The notes: generated by a model not told the origin, from the letters alone. DNA of 64,000 nt from Massilia sp. CFBP 13721 (GCF_014842025.1 NZ_JACYUY010000018.1:1-64000), one strand, 5' to 3'. Numbered from the stretch's first letter, positions 51,318 through 60,220 are shown. Program-made: numbers and translations.

Positions 51318-52733
51318 ATGACAAAACAGTCCTCTCTTCCCCCACTCCGCGCCATCGCTGCGAGCGCCCTGGTACTGGTCTTGAGCGGTTGCGCAACGTT
51401 CTCGCAGGACGGCGGCCTCGATTCAGTATCCGCCCTTACCAAGGAACGCACGGGGCAAGATGTGCGCTTGCCGAAAGCCACCGGGAACGCCGATCCGGCG
51501 CGAGAAGAACTCGCCCGGCTCATGAAGTCTCCTCTTTCTGCAGACGATGCGGTGCGCATCGCGCTGCTTAACAACCGCGGCCTGCGCGCGTCGCTCGCCG
51601 GACTGGGTGTGGCCGAGGCCGATCTGGTCCAGGCTGGCCGGATGAGCAATCCGAGTTTCAGCTTCAGTCGCATGTCGGGTGGCGGGGAAACCGAGATCGA
51701 ACGCAGTGTGATGTTCGATCTCGTCGGCCTGGTGACCATCCCGATCCGCCGCGATATAGAGGCCCGCCGCTTCGAAGGTGCCAAGCTGGTCGCCGCCCTT
51801 GATGCCGTTAACCTGGCCGCGGACACGCGCAAGGCCTGGTTCACGGCAGTCGCGGCAAGCCAGTCGGCACGCTATGCCGACCAGGTACGCGAGGCTGCGC
51901 AGGCAAGCGCCGAACTGGCCCAGCGCATGGCCAGGGTTGGCAACCTGAGTGCGCTGGACCAGGCACGCGAACAGGCCTTCTCGGCCGAGGCGACGGCTCA
52001 ACTTGCACGGGCGCGGCACAATGCGACCGCCGCGCGCGAACAGCTTGCCCGCCTCATGGGGGTATGGGGCGAGCATACGGCATTCCAGTTACCCGAGCGC
52101 CTGCCGGATCTGCCTGCGGCTCCCCGCGAAGCCGCCAATATCGAATCGCTGGCCATGGAGCAACGCCTCGACGTGCGCCTGTCCAGACTCGACACCGAAT
52201 CGACTGCCCGCGCGCTCGGTCTGACGAAAGCAACGGGCTTTATCAACGTGCTCGACGCCGGTTATGCCAACACCAGCAAATCGGGTTCCCCGCGCGAGAA
52301 CGGCTATGAGGTCGAGCTCGTGCTGCCGATCTTCGACTGGGGCGGCGCACGTGTCGCCAAGGCGCAATCGCTGTACATGCAGGCCGTACACCGCACAGCG
52401 CATACCGCAACGGTGGCACGCTCGCAGGTGCGGGAAGCCTATTCGGCCTACCGGACCACCTATGACCTGAGCAAGCAGTACCGCGACGAGGTCGTCCCCC
52501 TGCAGAAAAAAATCTCGGAGGAGACCCTGCTTCGCTACAACGGCATGCTCGCGAGCGTGTTCGAGCTGCTGGCCGATGCCCGTACCCAGGTCACGGGCGT
52601 GAATGCAGCGATCCAGGCCCAGCGCGATTATTGGCTTGCCGAGACCGACCTGCAAGCAGCCATCAACGGCAGCGGCGGGGCGTCGGTATCGCTCGGCGCA
52701 TCGAGCGCCGCCGAAGCCGCACCCGAACATTAA
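51318..52733 (+). CDS. TolC-family outer-membrane lipoprotein
   Basis: 471 residues. The lipobox LVLSGCATF is near residue 25, so the protein is a lipoprotein of the OEP family. Two OEP repeats follow (ADDAVRIALLNNRGLRASLA; FELLADARTQV). It is the outer-membrane channel of the copper operon. No matching RND pump or adaptor lies beside it; it may pair with CusAB or with another pump. It precedes the multicopper oxidase by 14 bp. Confidence 0.87.
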   Translation: MTKQSSLPPLRAIAASALVLVLSGCATFSQDGGLDSVSALTKERTGQDVRLPKATGNADPAREELARLMKSPLSADDAVRIALLNNRGLRASLAGLGVAEADLVQAGRMSNPSFSFSRMSGGGETEIERSVMFDLVGLVTIPIRRDIEARRFEGAKLVAALDAVNLAADTRKAWFTAVAASQSARYADQVREAAQASAELAQRMARVGNLSALDQAREQAFSAEATAQLARARHNATAAREQLARLMGVWGEHTAFQLPERLPDLPAAPREAANIESLAMEQRLDVRLSRLDTESTARALGLTKATGFINVLDAGYANTSKSGSPRENGYEVELVLPIFDWGGARVAKAQSLYMQAVHRTAHTATVARSQVREAYSAYRTTYDLSKQYRDEVVPLQKKISEETLLRYNGMLASVFELLADARTQVTGVNAAIQAQRDYWLAETDLQAAINGSGGASVSLGASSAAEAAPEH

Positions 52734-52747
52734 ACAAGGATTAGCAA

Positions 52748-54142
52748 ATGAGTTCTCGTCGAGATTTCTTCAGCGGCGCCGCAGCACTGGTTGGTGCCGG
52801 CCTCGTAACCCGCGCCGGCGCCGCCACGCTGCCGGAAGCGCCAAGCATGAGCAGTGCGGCGACCCAGCCGCCGCTGGTGCCGCCAAACGGACGCCCCTAC
52901 AACCCGGTCGTCACCCTGAACGGCTGGACCCTGCCCTGGCGTATGAATAACGGTGTCAAGGAGTTCCACCTCATCGCCGAGCCGGTGGTGCGCGAAATTG
53001 CCCCCGGCATGAAAGCGAACCTGTGGGGCTACAACGGCCAGAGCCCGGGTCCGACCATCGAAGTGGTCGAGGGCGACCGGGTACGTATTTTCGTGACCAA
53101 CCGCCTGCCCGAGCACACCAGCATCCACTGGCACGGACAGCGGCTGCCAAACGGCATGGACGGTGTCACCGGGTTGAATCAGCCAGGCATTCAGCCAGGT
53201 AAAACCTTCGTTTATGAGTTCGTCGCCCGCCGGCCCGGCACCTTCATGTACCACCCGCACGCCGATGAAATGGTGCAGATGGCAATGGGAATGATGGGGT
53301 TCTGGGTCACACACCCCAAGGATCCGCGCCAGCATGCGGTCGACCGCGACTTCGTCTTCCTGCTTAACGCGTATGACATCGAGCCGGGCAGCTACACGCC
53401 GCGGGTCAATGAGATGACGGACTTCAACCTATGGACGATCAACAGTCGCGCCTTTCCCGGCGTCGACACGATGAACGTGCGCCAGGGAGATCGCGTGCGC
53501 ATCCGCGCAGGCAATCTGACGATGACGAACCACCCGATCCACCTGCACGGCCACGAGTTCGAGGTGACGGGCACCGATGGCGGCTGGACCCGGCCGGAGT
53601 CGCGCTGGCCCGAGGTCACCACCGATATCGCGGTCGGGCAGATGCGCGCGATCGAATTCGTCGCAACCGACTTGGGGGACTGGGCCTTCCACTGCCACAA
53701 GTCGCACCACACGATGAACGCGATGGGACACAGCGTGCCGAACATGATCGGTGTGGACCATCGCGGCGTCGCGGAAAAGATTTCGAAGCTCGTGCCGGAC
53801 TACATGGTCATGGGCGACAAGGGGGGATCGATGGGCGAAATGGAAATGCCGATTCCGGACAACACACTGCCGATGATGACTGGCCAAGGGCCTTTCGGCG
53901 GTGTCGAGATGGGCGGCATGTTCACAGTGCTCAAGGTTCGCAAGGACCAGAAGCCGGGCGATTACAAGGACCCCGGCTGGTACAAGCATCCGGCAGGCAC
54001 CGTGGCCTACGAATGGAAAGGCGAGGCACCGGCCGTAGTGCGTAGCGGCTCGGCCGGCGGCCAGGCAATGCCCGCCGCGGGCAAGGGGCCGGAGGTCGAG
54101 GTGACCGTGCGCAAGCCGGCCGGCCACCAGGGACACCACTGA
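52748..54142 (+). CDS. multicopper oxidase (copper resistance)
   Basis: 464 residues. A Tat signal (SRRDFFSGAAALVGAG) leads to a periplasmic oxidase. Copper motifs are complete: HWHGQ, HPHADEM, HPIHLHGHEF and HCHKSHHTMNAM, the last with the type-1 Cys and axial Met. It probably oxidises Cu(I) to the less toxic Cu(II). The Met/Gly-rich region near 350-385 (GDKGGSMGEMEMP) resembles the Met-rich parts of CueO and CopA. It lies between the TolC lipoprotein and the DUF411 gene. Confidence 0.92.
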   Translation: MSSRRDFFSGAAALVGAGLVTRAGAATLPEAPSMSSAATQPPLVPPNGRPYNPVVTLNGWTLPWRMNNGVKEFHLIAEPVVREIAPGMKANLWGYNGQSPGPTIEVVEGDRVRIFVTNRLPEHTSIHWHGQRLPNGMDGVTGLNQPGIQPGKTFVYEFVARRPGTFMYHPHADEMVQMAMGMMGFWVTHPKDPRQHAVDRDFVFLLNAYDIEPGSYTPRVNEMTDFNLWTINSRAFPGVDTMNVRQGDRVRIRAGNLTMTNHPIHLHGHEFEVTGTDGGWTRPESRWPEVTTDIAVGQMRAIEFVATDLGDWAFHCHKSHHTMNAMGHSVPNMIGVDHRGVAEKISKLVPDYMVMGDKGGSMGEMEMPIPDNTLPMMTGQGPFGGVEMGGMFTVLKVRKDQKPGDYKDPGWYKHPAGTVAYEWKGEAPAVVRSGSAGGQAMPAAGKGPEVEVTVRKPAGHQGHH

Positions 54143-54167
54143 TCACATCACGAAAAGGAGCAATCCG

Positions 54168-54611
54168 ATGATTCGACGAATCCTTAACCGCGCCGCACTG
54201 GCTGCGGCCTTGTGCATCCCGGCGGCCGCCATGGCGGCGGCCCCTGTCATCGACGTCTACAAGAGCGAGTACTGCGGCTGCTGCGAGGAATGGGTCAAGC
54301 ACCTCGAAGCGAACGGCATCAAGACCCGTGTGGCCAACGTTGCGAATCCTTCGGACTACCGCGAGCGCGGCGGCATTCCGGACGCGCTTGGTTCCTGCCA
54401 TACCGGAATGGTGGGCGGCTATGCCATCGAAGGCCATGTGCCGGCGTCCGAGATCAAACGGCTGCTCGCGGAAAAACCAAAAGCCAAAGGATTGGCGGTA
54501 CCCGCGATGCCGCTTGGCTCGCCCGGCATGGAAGGTTCGCGCAAGGATCCGTACGACGTTCTGCTGGTGCAGGCCGGCGGCCGTACGTCTGTATACAAGC
54601 ATTACAACTGA
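54168..54611 (+). CDS. DUF411 secreted copper-associated protein
   Basis: 147 residues. Signal peptide (LAAALCIPAAAMAA), then a thioredoxin-like start VIDVYKSEYCGCCEEWVKHL with a CGCC motif, and a later ALGSCHTGMVGGYAIEGHVP. This is DUF411, which is regularly found in copper operons, sometimes under the name CopG; a redox or Cu(I)-binding role is proposed. AAGGAG precedes the ATG. It follows the oxidase by 25 bp. Confidence 0.88.
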   Translation: MIRRILNRAALAAALCIPAAAMAAAPVIDVYKSEYCGCCEEWVKHLEANGIKTRVANVANPSDYRERGGIPDALGSCHTGMVGGYAIEGHVPASEIKRLLAEKPKAKGLAVPAMPLGSPGMEGSRKDPYDVLLVQAGGRTSVYKHYN

Positions 54612-54638
54612 CCAAACCCAACCACGAAAGGAATCGAC

Positions 54639-54983
54639 ATGAACGCAATTTCCAAACTCGCAATCGCTCTCGTCATGGCAGCTGGCGCAGCAGCCGCCTC
54701 CGCGCAGGAACACGCGCACGGCGGCCACGAGGCCCATGCCGGCCAGCAGGCGGCAGCGCCGACGCTGGTGGACGCTGAAGTGAAAAAGGTCGACAAGGAG
54801 GCGGGAAAAATCACGCTTCGTCACGGTGACATCACGAACCTGAACATGCCGGGTATGACCATGGCATTTCGCACGAAGGACGCGGCGATGCTGGACCAGG
54901 TAAAGGCCGGCGACAAGGTCACCTTCGCAGCTGAGCGCGTCAATGGGGCGTTCACGATTGTCCAGCTGCAGAAAGCGCAGTAA
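54639..54983 (+). CDS. cusF: CusF-type periplasmic copper chaperone
   Basis: 114 residues. Signal peptide (LAIALVMAAGAAAASA), His-rich linker (EHAHGGHEAHAG) and a CusF fold with NLNMPGMTMAFRTKDAAML. The Trp that makes the cation-pi contact in CusF is replaced by Asn/Leu (NLNMPGMTM), so binding may rely on Met and His only. It is one of three CusF domains in the window. AAGG precedes the ATG, and it lies 27 bp after DUF411. Confidence 0.82.
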   Translation: MNAISKLAIALVMAAGAAAASAQEHAHGGHEAHAGQQAAAPTLVDAEVKKVDKEAGKITLRHGDITNLNMPGMTMAFRTKDAAMLDQVKAGDKVTFAAERVNGAFTIVQLQKAQ

Positions 54984-55149
54984 TCGACGAGGCAGGGCCA
55001 ACGGCCGAGCAGGCGGAAGTGCGGAGCATTCCGCACGCGTGCCTGCGGACGGAGGCTTCAGGCTGGTTGCGGTGCGGGTGGCCGCAACCCCCCCGGTCCG
55101 GTTTCGACGCCAACGGCGTCGAGCCGTCTCCTCACTACAAGGAACGAAA

Positions 55150-55593
55150 ATGATTAAAAAAACGACAACAGGACTCTTTCTGGCCGCCGCGATGACGGGT
55201 GCATCGGCAGGCACCCTTGCCGCCTCGCCCACCGAGGCGCTTGCGGCCTTCCATGATGCCCTCGTCGCAGGAGACAAGGCCCGGGCTACCGGCCTGCTGG
55301 CAGCCGACATCGCCATCTACGAGGCCGGTCATGTAGAACGCTCCCGCGAGGAGTACGCGGGCCACCACCTCGGGGGCGACATGGAGTTTGCGAAGAACTC
55401 GACGCGCAAGGTACTCAAGCAAAGCGAGCGCGTCGACGGCAACACAGCGATCGTGTGGCAAGAAACCGAGACGACTGGCAACCTGCGCGGTACGGCTATC
55501 CGCATGCTCGGGACTGAAACGGCCGTTCTACAGAAAAAGGACGGCGCATGGTCGATCGTCCATGTGCACTGGTCCTCCCGAAAAGCAAAGTAA
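55150..55593 (+). CDS. secreted NTF2-like (SnoaL/DUF4440) protein
   Basis: 147 residues. Signal peptide (LFLAAAMTGASAGTLAAS), then a cone-shaped NTF2-like fold: ALAAFHDALVAGDKARATGLL at the start, ERSREEYAGHH in the middle, and GAWSIVHVHWSSR at the end. Such proteins bind small ligands or hydrolyse them; the reason for their presence in copper operons is unknown. ATG 55150 has AAGGA upstream. It closes the 50414 operon, about 165 bp after cusF. Confidence 0.75.
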   Translation: MIKKTTTGLFLAAAMTGASAGTLAASPTEALAAFHDALVAGDKARATGLLAADIAIYEAGHVERSREEYAGHHLGGDMEFAKNSTRKVLKQSERVDGNTAIVWQETETTGNLRGTAIRMLGTETAVLQKKDGAWSIVHVHWSSRKAK

Positions 55594-55656
55594 AGCGGGC
55601 CATGCCCCGATCGTGCCCCTCGGGACCGATCGGGAGCGCCCCGGGCACTGACGCAC

Positions 55657-55950
55657 CTATATCTTGAAGTCGTCGTACGCTACATTGGCGTCGTCCACCC
55701 CGAGAGAATGCAGCATCGTCCGGGTAGCCGACAGCATCCCCGGCGGACCGCACACGTAGAACTCGAGTGCACCGATATCCGGTTAGGTGCGCAGCAGCCC
55801 TTTCCGCACTGCTTCATGTACGAGCCCGCTGCACATGCCAGGTTGCGCTGGTTCCTCGGACCAAGAGCAGGTGCCATTGGAAGTTGGCGTGCTGTTCGGC
55901 GAACGCTTGCATTTCCTCGACATTTGGTGAGGGCCCGCAGGGTTGAACGC
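55657..55950 (-). pseudogene. C-terminal relic of a ferredoxin-reductase/NqrF-like protein
   Basis: The minus strand reads GALEFYVCGPPGMLSATRTM then AYDDFKI to a stop at 55657, the conserved C-terminus of FNR-type reductases (CGPP loop). Upstream, in two other frames, MQAFAEQHANFQWHL and VHEAVRKGLL continue the match, but with a stop codon (TAA) before PDIG and a frameshift. The N-terminal half is gone. NqrF or an aromatic-dioxygenase reductase are the likeliest parents. Confidence 0.7.
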
Positions 55951-56090
55951 CTGGCCGTTTTTCAGTCCACCGCAGCGAAACACTTACTGCTACCCCGGCG
56001 ACAGAAGGTGCTAACCGTTGCAACGGATATCGCAGTTGAAATGCGCGTGCAAAAATAGCTGTTCGCGCCACAACATATTAGAGGTAAACA

Positions 56091-56294
56091 GTGGAAACGC
56101 TTATTGTTCCGGATTCCGTTATGGAGCTGCTTGCCATGGCAGCCGGCATTTTGGCCATCGTTGTAACTGGTTTCGTCGTGTACAGTGTCTATACAAGGCG
56201 TACCAGACGCAGGATATTGAAAGCAGCCAAGTCCTCGCAACCAGCACAGCGCGAAATCCGGACCGCTTCGGGGCGCAGGAAGAAACGCAAGTGA
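56091..56294 (+). CDS. 67-residue membrane miniprotein with basic tail
   Basis: One helix (LLAMAAGILAIVVTGFVVYS) and a basic tail ending SGRRKKRK. Start is GTG at 56091 with GAGG upstream. The plan is the same as the miniprotein at 19579 near czcD (helix, then KRTKRKAKRK). No gene is coupled to it; the next gene starts about 210 bp later. Function unknown. Confidence 0.5.
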   Translation: METLIVPDSVMELLAMAAGILAIVVTGFVVYSVYTRRTRRRILKAAKSSQPAQREIRTASGRRKKRK

Positions 56295-56506
56295 GGTGCG
56301 GAGAAGGCACAGCCCTGGCTTAAAAAGTGGACGTTCAAGAGAGCGAAGCTCCTGCGGCATGCGGACTACCCAGCTTTTCGCACAAATGGTGAATGTCATT
56401 TTCATGGCAATCGAGCGGTGCGCCATACCGTCCAGGCTCTGACGGCCCCATTTTCCATTGCTCGGCGTTACAATGTATTTTATTTACCGAACGACCGGAG
56501 TCATTT

Positions 56507-57796
56507 TTGAGTCTCGACACAGGTGCCCCAACCGTACACCAACAGCAGCGGTTAATCGAGCAATGGCGGGCAGACAATGGCGGTTCCTACCAGACCTGGT
56601 TCATGTGGGACGAACGCCTGAAGAACTTCCGATCGATTCGGAGGGGCCTCCAGGTCGTTGTAAAGGAAATACGCGAGAATACCTTTGGCGTAGCCTACCG
56701 GGGCTCATCGCTCGAAACCGTCGTCCATTCGATTGCTGAACAGCGCCAGATATTCAAAGGAGCCGATCATGCGTTCCTGTGGAAACCAAAACTACGGATC
56801 CCCGACATTTACGAGAGCCGGAACAATCAGCTCGCTTTCGGGCGATTTCTCGACACCTGTTTGTGTTGCGAGCGTGAAGACGACGTCGTCAAGGCTGTTC
56901 AACTTCTGGACAGTGTGCAGATCAAAGGGCTGGGTCCTGCGTGTGCCAACCTGCTGTACTTCCTGCATCCCACCATTGTCCCTCCCAACAATACCGCGAT
57001 CGTCAAGGGTTTCAACGCATTGTTTGGTGCGAATGTGAAACTCGGTCGTTGGAGTGAATATCTGGCGATGCGCCGGCGCGTTATCGAATTCAACGAGACG
57101 CATCGCAAGCTGCTGTCCAATGACCTGGGCGCAGTCGCAGGCTTGCTGTTCGATATCGGGACGGGGCGCTACGCACTGGAGGCCGGCAGCTCTCTCTCGG
57201 TAGACTGGAAAGCAGACCTGGCAAAGGTGCATCAGGACAGCGCCGCTGCGACGAAGGCAAGGCTGGCGGCGTTGGAAAACGACCAGAGTCATACGCAGGT
57301 CCAAGGATGGCTGCGAGATCTTGGCGCGTCTCTCGGATACCGGGTCTGGATCGCAAATAACGACAAGGGGCGGGAATACGCCGGTGGCAAGCTCGGCGAC
57401 CATTGTCTCACTGAGCTTCCTCAGTTCATTCGCTCGAGCCCGGCATGCGACACGATCGCACTCATTGACGTTCTCTGGTTGGATCCGGGAAGCGGAAAGA
57501 TCGCGATGGCGTTTGAAGTCGAGCACAGTACAAGCATTTACTCCGGCATCGTCCGGATGCTCGATCTCGCCCTTGGGGTTCCGGAACACGACGGATCGAC
57601 GTTCTTCCTGATTGCCCCGGACGCACGCGAGCAGGATGTCCGCAACCAGTTCGCTCGTCCGGCCTTTTCCCGGGTCAGCGGACTCGACGTGCGCTACATC
57701 AGTTATGGAGAGCTGGCCAAGCATCGCGACGCGATAGCGCGTTTCGGCCACGGCGCGAAAGGCGTGTTGGCAATTTCGACCCCGCTGACGAGCTAA
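56507..57796 (+). CDS. orphan nuclease-like protein with EVEHS motif
   Basis: About 429 residues. The N-terminal half contains a helix-hairpin-helix-like segment (IKGLGPACANLLYFLHP), suited to DNA binding. The C-terminal half reads ALIDVLWLDPGSGKIAMAFEVEHS, with Asp, then Glu and Glu in the PD-(D/E)XK arrangement seen in some restriction-type nucleases. It probably cleaves or binds DNA, but no methyltransferase lies beside it, so a classic restriction-modification pair is absent. The TTG at 56507 is chosen because GGAG lies six bases upstream; ATG 56393 gives an extension with no ribosome site. It stands between the reductase relic and a convergent cytochrome gene. Confidence 0.6.
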   Translation: MSLDTGAPTVHQQQRLIEQWRADNGGSYQTWFMWDERLKNFRSIRRGLQVVVKEIRENTFGVAYRGSSLETVVHSIAEQRQIFKGADHAFLWKPKLRIPDIYESRNNQLAFGRFLDTCLCCEREDDVVKAVQLLDSVQIKGLGPACANLLYFLHPTIVPPNNTAIVKGFNALFGANVKLGRWSEYLAMRRRVIEFNETHRKLLSNDLGAVAGLLFDIGTGRYALEAGSSLSVDWKADLAKVHQDSAAATKARLAALENDQSHTQVQGWLRDLGASLGYRVWIANNDKGREYAGGKLGDHCLTELPQFIRSSPACDTIALIDVLWLDPGSGKIAMAFEVEHSTSIYSGIVRMLDLALGVPEHDGSTFFLIAPDAREQDVRNQFARPAFSRVSGLDVRYISYGELAKHRDAIARFGHGAKGVLAISTPLTS

Positions 57797-57856
57797 GTCG
57801 ATCCGTTGCAGTCAGTCTGGCTTGTTCCGTACACGTCCCGTACTTCGGGACGTGGC

Positions 57857-58540
57857 TCAGTGTGCGTGCTCAGCTTCGGGCGCTGGCTTGGGGGACGTCG
57901 CATGGTCCATGTCTGGCATGCCGCCTGGATGTTCGCCCTCCCCTTCGGCATGCCCCTCTCCAGCGTGCGCGTCTTCGCCCGATCTGCCTTCGTCATGACC
58001 CGCGCCTGCACCGGCATGGGAATGTCCAGAGCTCTTGGCAACCATAGCGCGATACCCTTGGGCATCGAGATCCGGCAGTTGCTGCAGGAACCCGACCATA
58101 TTCCAGATTTCTTCGTCGTTCATGCTTTTGCCCCAAGCCGGCATACCGGATGTTTTTATCCCATGCTTGACCGCCCAAAACGCGTGTCCTGGTTCAACGC
58201 GGGCTTTCGAAAGGTTTGGGGGGGCCGGATATAGACCCCTGCTCAGCTCGGTCTCTGCCATACCCGGGGCCAAATGGCATTGCGCACACATGGCGTTATA
58301 GTTTCCCGCGCCCTTGACTGTCCGGCCAGGGTCCTGAAGGACAGGTACTTTGATACTTTGCGCGCGTACCTCGATCGAGCGTTCGCGCATATAGTCGAGC
58401 AACGAATAGACTGGTGCGGAATGTTGCGCGTCGGCGCCGAAGTTGTACACGCCAAAATGCGCGAACAGGGCAAAAATCAGAGCGCCGCCTGCAAGTAGGA
58501 CTGCGGTCGTCCCCAGGATGTGTTTGGTGATCGGTTTCAT
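57857..58540 (-). CDS. membrane-anchored cytochrome c with His-rich tail
   Basis: 227 residues. One N-terminal span (TTAVLLAGGALIFALFAHFG) and a class I cytochrome c domain with CAQCH near residue 86 and a distal Met in TSGMPAWG. The C-terminal 60 residues are His/Gly/Glu-rich (GHSHAGAGAGHDEG and similar), probably metal-binding. It would transfer electrons in the periplasm, perhaps linked to copper oxidation state. It is a lone minus-strand gene. The His tail is unusual for this type. Confidence 0.8.
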   Translation of the reverse strand: MKPITKHILGTTAVLLAGGALIFALFAHFGVYNFGADAQHSAPVYSLLDYMRERSIEVRAQSIKVPVLQDPGRTVKGAGNYNAMCAQCHLAPGMAETELSRGLYPAPPNLSKARVEPGHAFWAVKHGIKTSGMPAWGKSMNDEEIWNMVGFLQQLPDLDAQGYRAMVAKSSGHSHAGAGAGHDEGRSGEDAHAGEGHAEGEGEHPGGMPDMDHATSPKPAPEAEHAH

Positions 58541-58929
58541 TCGCTCTTTCTGTTTCCATTTACTTCATCACGGGGGAGCATTCTCGGGGACCAGGCGTTA
58601 AGGTGATGGCCATCGGGCGTCGGCAGCGAGGCGCATTCGCATCTGCGATCCTTGGCGCCGTCATCGAGCTCATGGACGGCACGAGATGCGTCTTCTGAAT
58701 TTTGTGCAAGGCTTGACGATACTATTTTGACGGCGCCTCCTTCATTCTTTCCGTGCGCAAGCGCACGATAGGTGAGTTTCACCGGTGCGTTTCGTAATGA
58801 AGGAATCTGGAAGCTGGCACGGTCCGTAACACTTGATTCAACTTGCGGGCCAGCTTCCCATAGGCCAAGAATGCGACCTCGACTCGGTTGTTGACGCAGC
58901 AGTATCGTGCGAACCATCAATTTTGCATG
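58541..58929. other. no gene recognised
   Basis: A minus-strand open frame (58537-59061) overlaps the real leader gene and has no family match, so it is not accepted. The region should hold the promoters of the divergent cytochrome c and CzcI-like genes. Confidence 0.35.
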
Positions 58930-58938
58930 TGCTAAATT
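58930..58938 (+). promoter_or_regulatory. extended -10 of the 58946 leader gene
   Basis: TGC-TAAATT (TAAATT 58933-58938) is seven bases before the ATG, the same layout as at 12694 and 50395. Confidence 0.45.
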
Positions 58939-58945
58939 ATCTAGC

Positions 58946-59353
58946 ATGCGCCCATTTGTTCGACTCCTCATGTTTTGGATACTGATCGCGTCTCTGCCCG
59001 TGCAAGGCATCGCTGCCTCGGTTATATCGGCATGCACGATGGAGCACGGAGTTACCGTCATTCCATATCCGGGAACGATAGCTCACGGCGATGAGTCCGA
59101 GATGATGACCCTCCATGTGGCGGAGCTTGCCAGCTCCCCTGTCACTCACCAGAATATGCCTTGTGAACATGGGGCGCATCAGAAGCACTCGTCCTGCCGA
59201 ATCTGCAGTTCCTGTTGCACAGGCGTGTCAGCACCCCCACCGTTCGCAATTCCCTTTTCCCTGAGTGCCCATTTTGTGAACGATACCGTTCCCACGATCT
59301 CTTCGTTTACGGGTTGGATTCCGTCCCGTATCGAGCGGCCGCCGCGCGTGTAA
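58946..59353 (+). CDS. CzcI-like secreted Cys/His leader protein
   Basis: 135 residues. N-terminal segment LLMFWILIASLPVQGIAAS, then CTMEHG, CEHGAHQKH, and HSSCRICSSCCTGVSAPPP, ending GWIPSRIERPPRV. It is clearly related to the protein at 50414 (HSSCSACSALCAGAVAPP; ending PQRPPRRQ). No ribosome site is present. It precedes a DUF305 membrane protein by about 300 bp. Likely a periplasmic metal sensor or binder that is made from a leaderless transcript. Confidence 0.62.
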   Translation: MRPFVRLLMFWILIASLPVQGIAASVISACTMEHGVTVIPYPGTIAHGDESEMMTLHVAELASSPVTHQNMPCEHGAHQKHSSCRICSSCCTGVSAPPPFAIPFSLSAHFVNDTVPTISSFTGWIPSRIERPPRV

Positions 59354-59650
59354 GTCACCCATCCCATCCGTCGGCTAACCGTGAGCTGGCTGTGCCAACT
59401 GCTCACTGTTCTCCGCCATTAATGCTAATGCAAGACGCGGCCGATTGTGCTTCCGCTCGTGTTCAATGTCGCCTGGATTGGCTGGCAACGAATAAGTCGG
59501 TTGCTGTGCGAATGCGGCTCCCGTGCCGGCCACGAAAACGAAGTTTGAGGAGTATTACTCCCGAAGACTCGCTTCGAAATACGGGCTGTGATGACGCCGA
59601 CGATGTCATCCGGCGCCGCTCAGATCGATAAACTCAAAAAGGAGAAAGAC
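59354..59650. other. intergenic, no gene recognised
   Basis: No convincing reading frame. A short imperfect dyad (GAGTATTACTC, 59550-59560) is 90-100 bp before the DUF305 start and might be an operator. Confidence 0.35.
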
Positions 59651-60145
59651 ATGAAAGAATCACACGCGCATCATCAAGACCACGCAATGGCAGCAATGAA
59701 GTACACGACATTCGCAAAAATGATCGTTGTTGGAACTGCCATCATGTTCGGACTGATGTATCTGAATACCTATGCAGTTGATCACATTTTTTTCAGCGAA
59801 ACAAGGGCTTTCATGGCACTCATCATGGGTGCCACGATGGCGATTGTGATGCTCGCGTTCATGTGGAAGATGTATCCGAACAAAGGGACCAACATTGGAA
59901 TCCTTGTGGCAAGCGTCGCGGTATTTCTTATATCACTGTGGTTAGTCCGCAGCCAAGCGACGGTGGACGATCGAGCCTATATGCGCGCCATGATCCCCCA
60001 CCACTCGATTGCCATCCTGACCAGCGAGCGCGCGAACATTACTGACCCGCGAGTTCGCAAACTCGCTGATGGGATCATCGCCGCTCAGAAAAAAGAAATT
60101 GGAGAAATGAAGGAATACATCCGTGATTTGGAGAAACAAAATTAA
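59651..60145 (+). CDS. membrane-bound DUF305 protein
   Basis: 164 residues. The N-terminus is His-rich (SHAHHQDHAMAAM), followed by about three spans (MIVVGTAIMFGLMYLNTY; MALIMGATMAIVMLAFM; IGILVASVAVFLISLW) and a DUF305 helical tail with MIPHHSIAILTSERA and KKEIGEMKEY. The HH pair is the DUF305 hallmark. It is probably a membrane-anchored metal-binding protein. GGAG lies six bases before ATG 59651. The plan differs from the two soluble DUF305 proteins in the window. Confidence 0.82.
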   Translation: MKESHAHHQDHAMAAMKYTTFAKMIVVGTAIMFGLMYLNTYAVDHIFFSETRAFMALIMGATMAIVMLAFMWKMYPNKGTNIGILVASVAVFLISLWLVRSQATVDDRAYMRAMIPHHSIAILTSERANITDPRVRKLADGIIAAQKKEIGEMKEYIRDLEKQN

Positions 60146-60220
60146 TTAGTGATAAGTGGTTTTCCAACTGCCGGGTGCACGGGTGGGACGCCCGGGTTCC
60201 CGGCGTTGGCCTTGTGTGTA

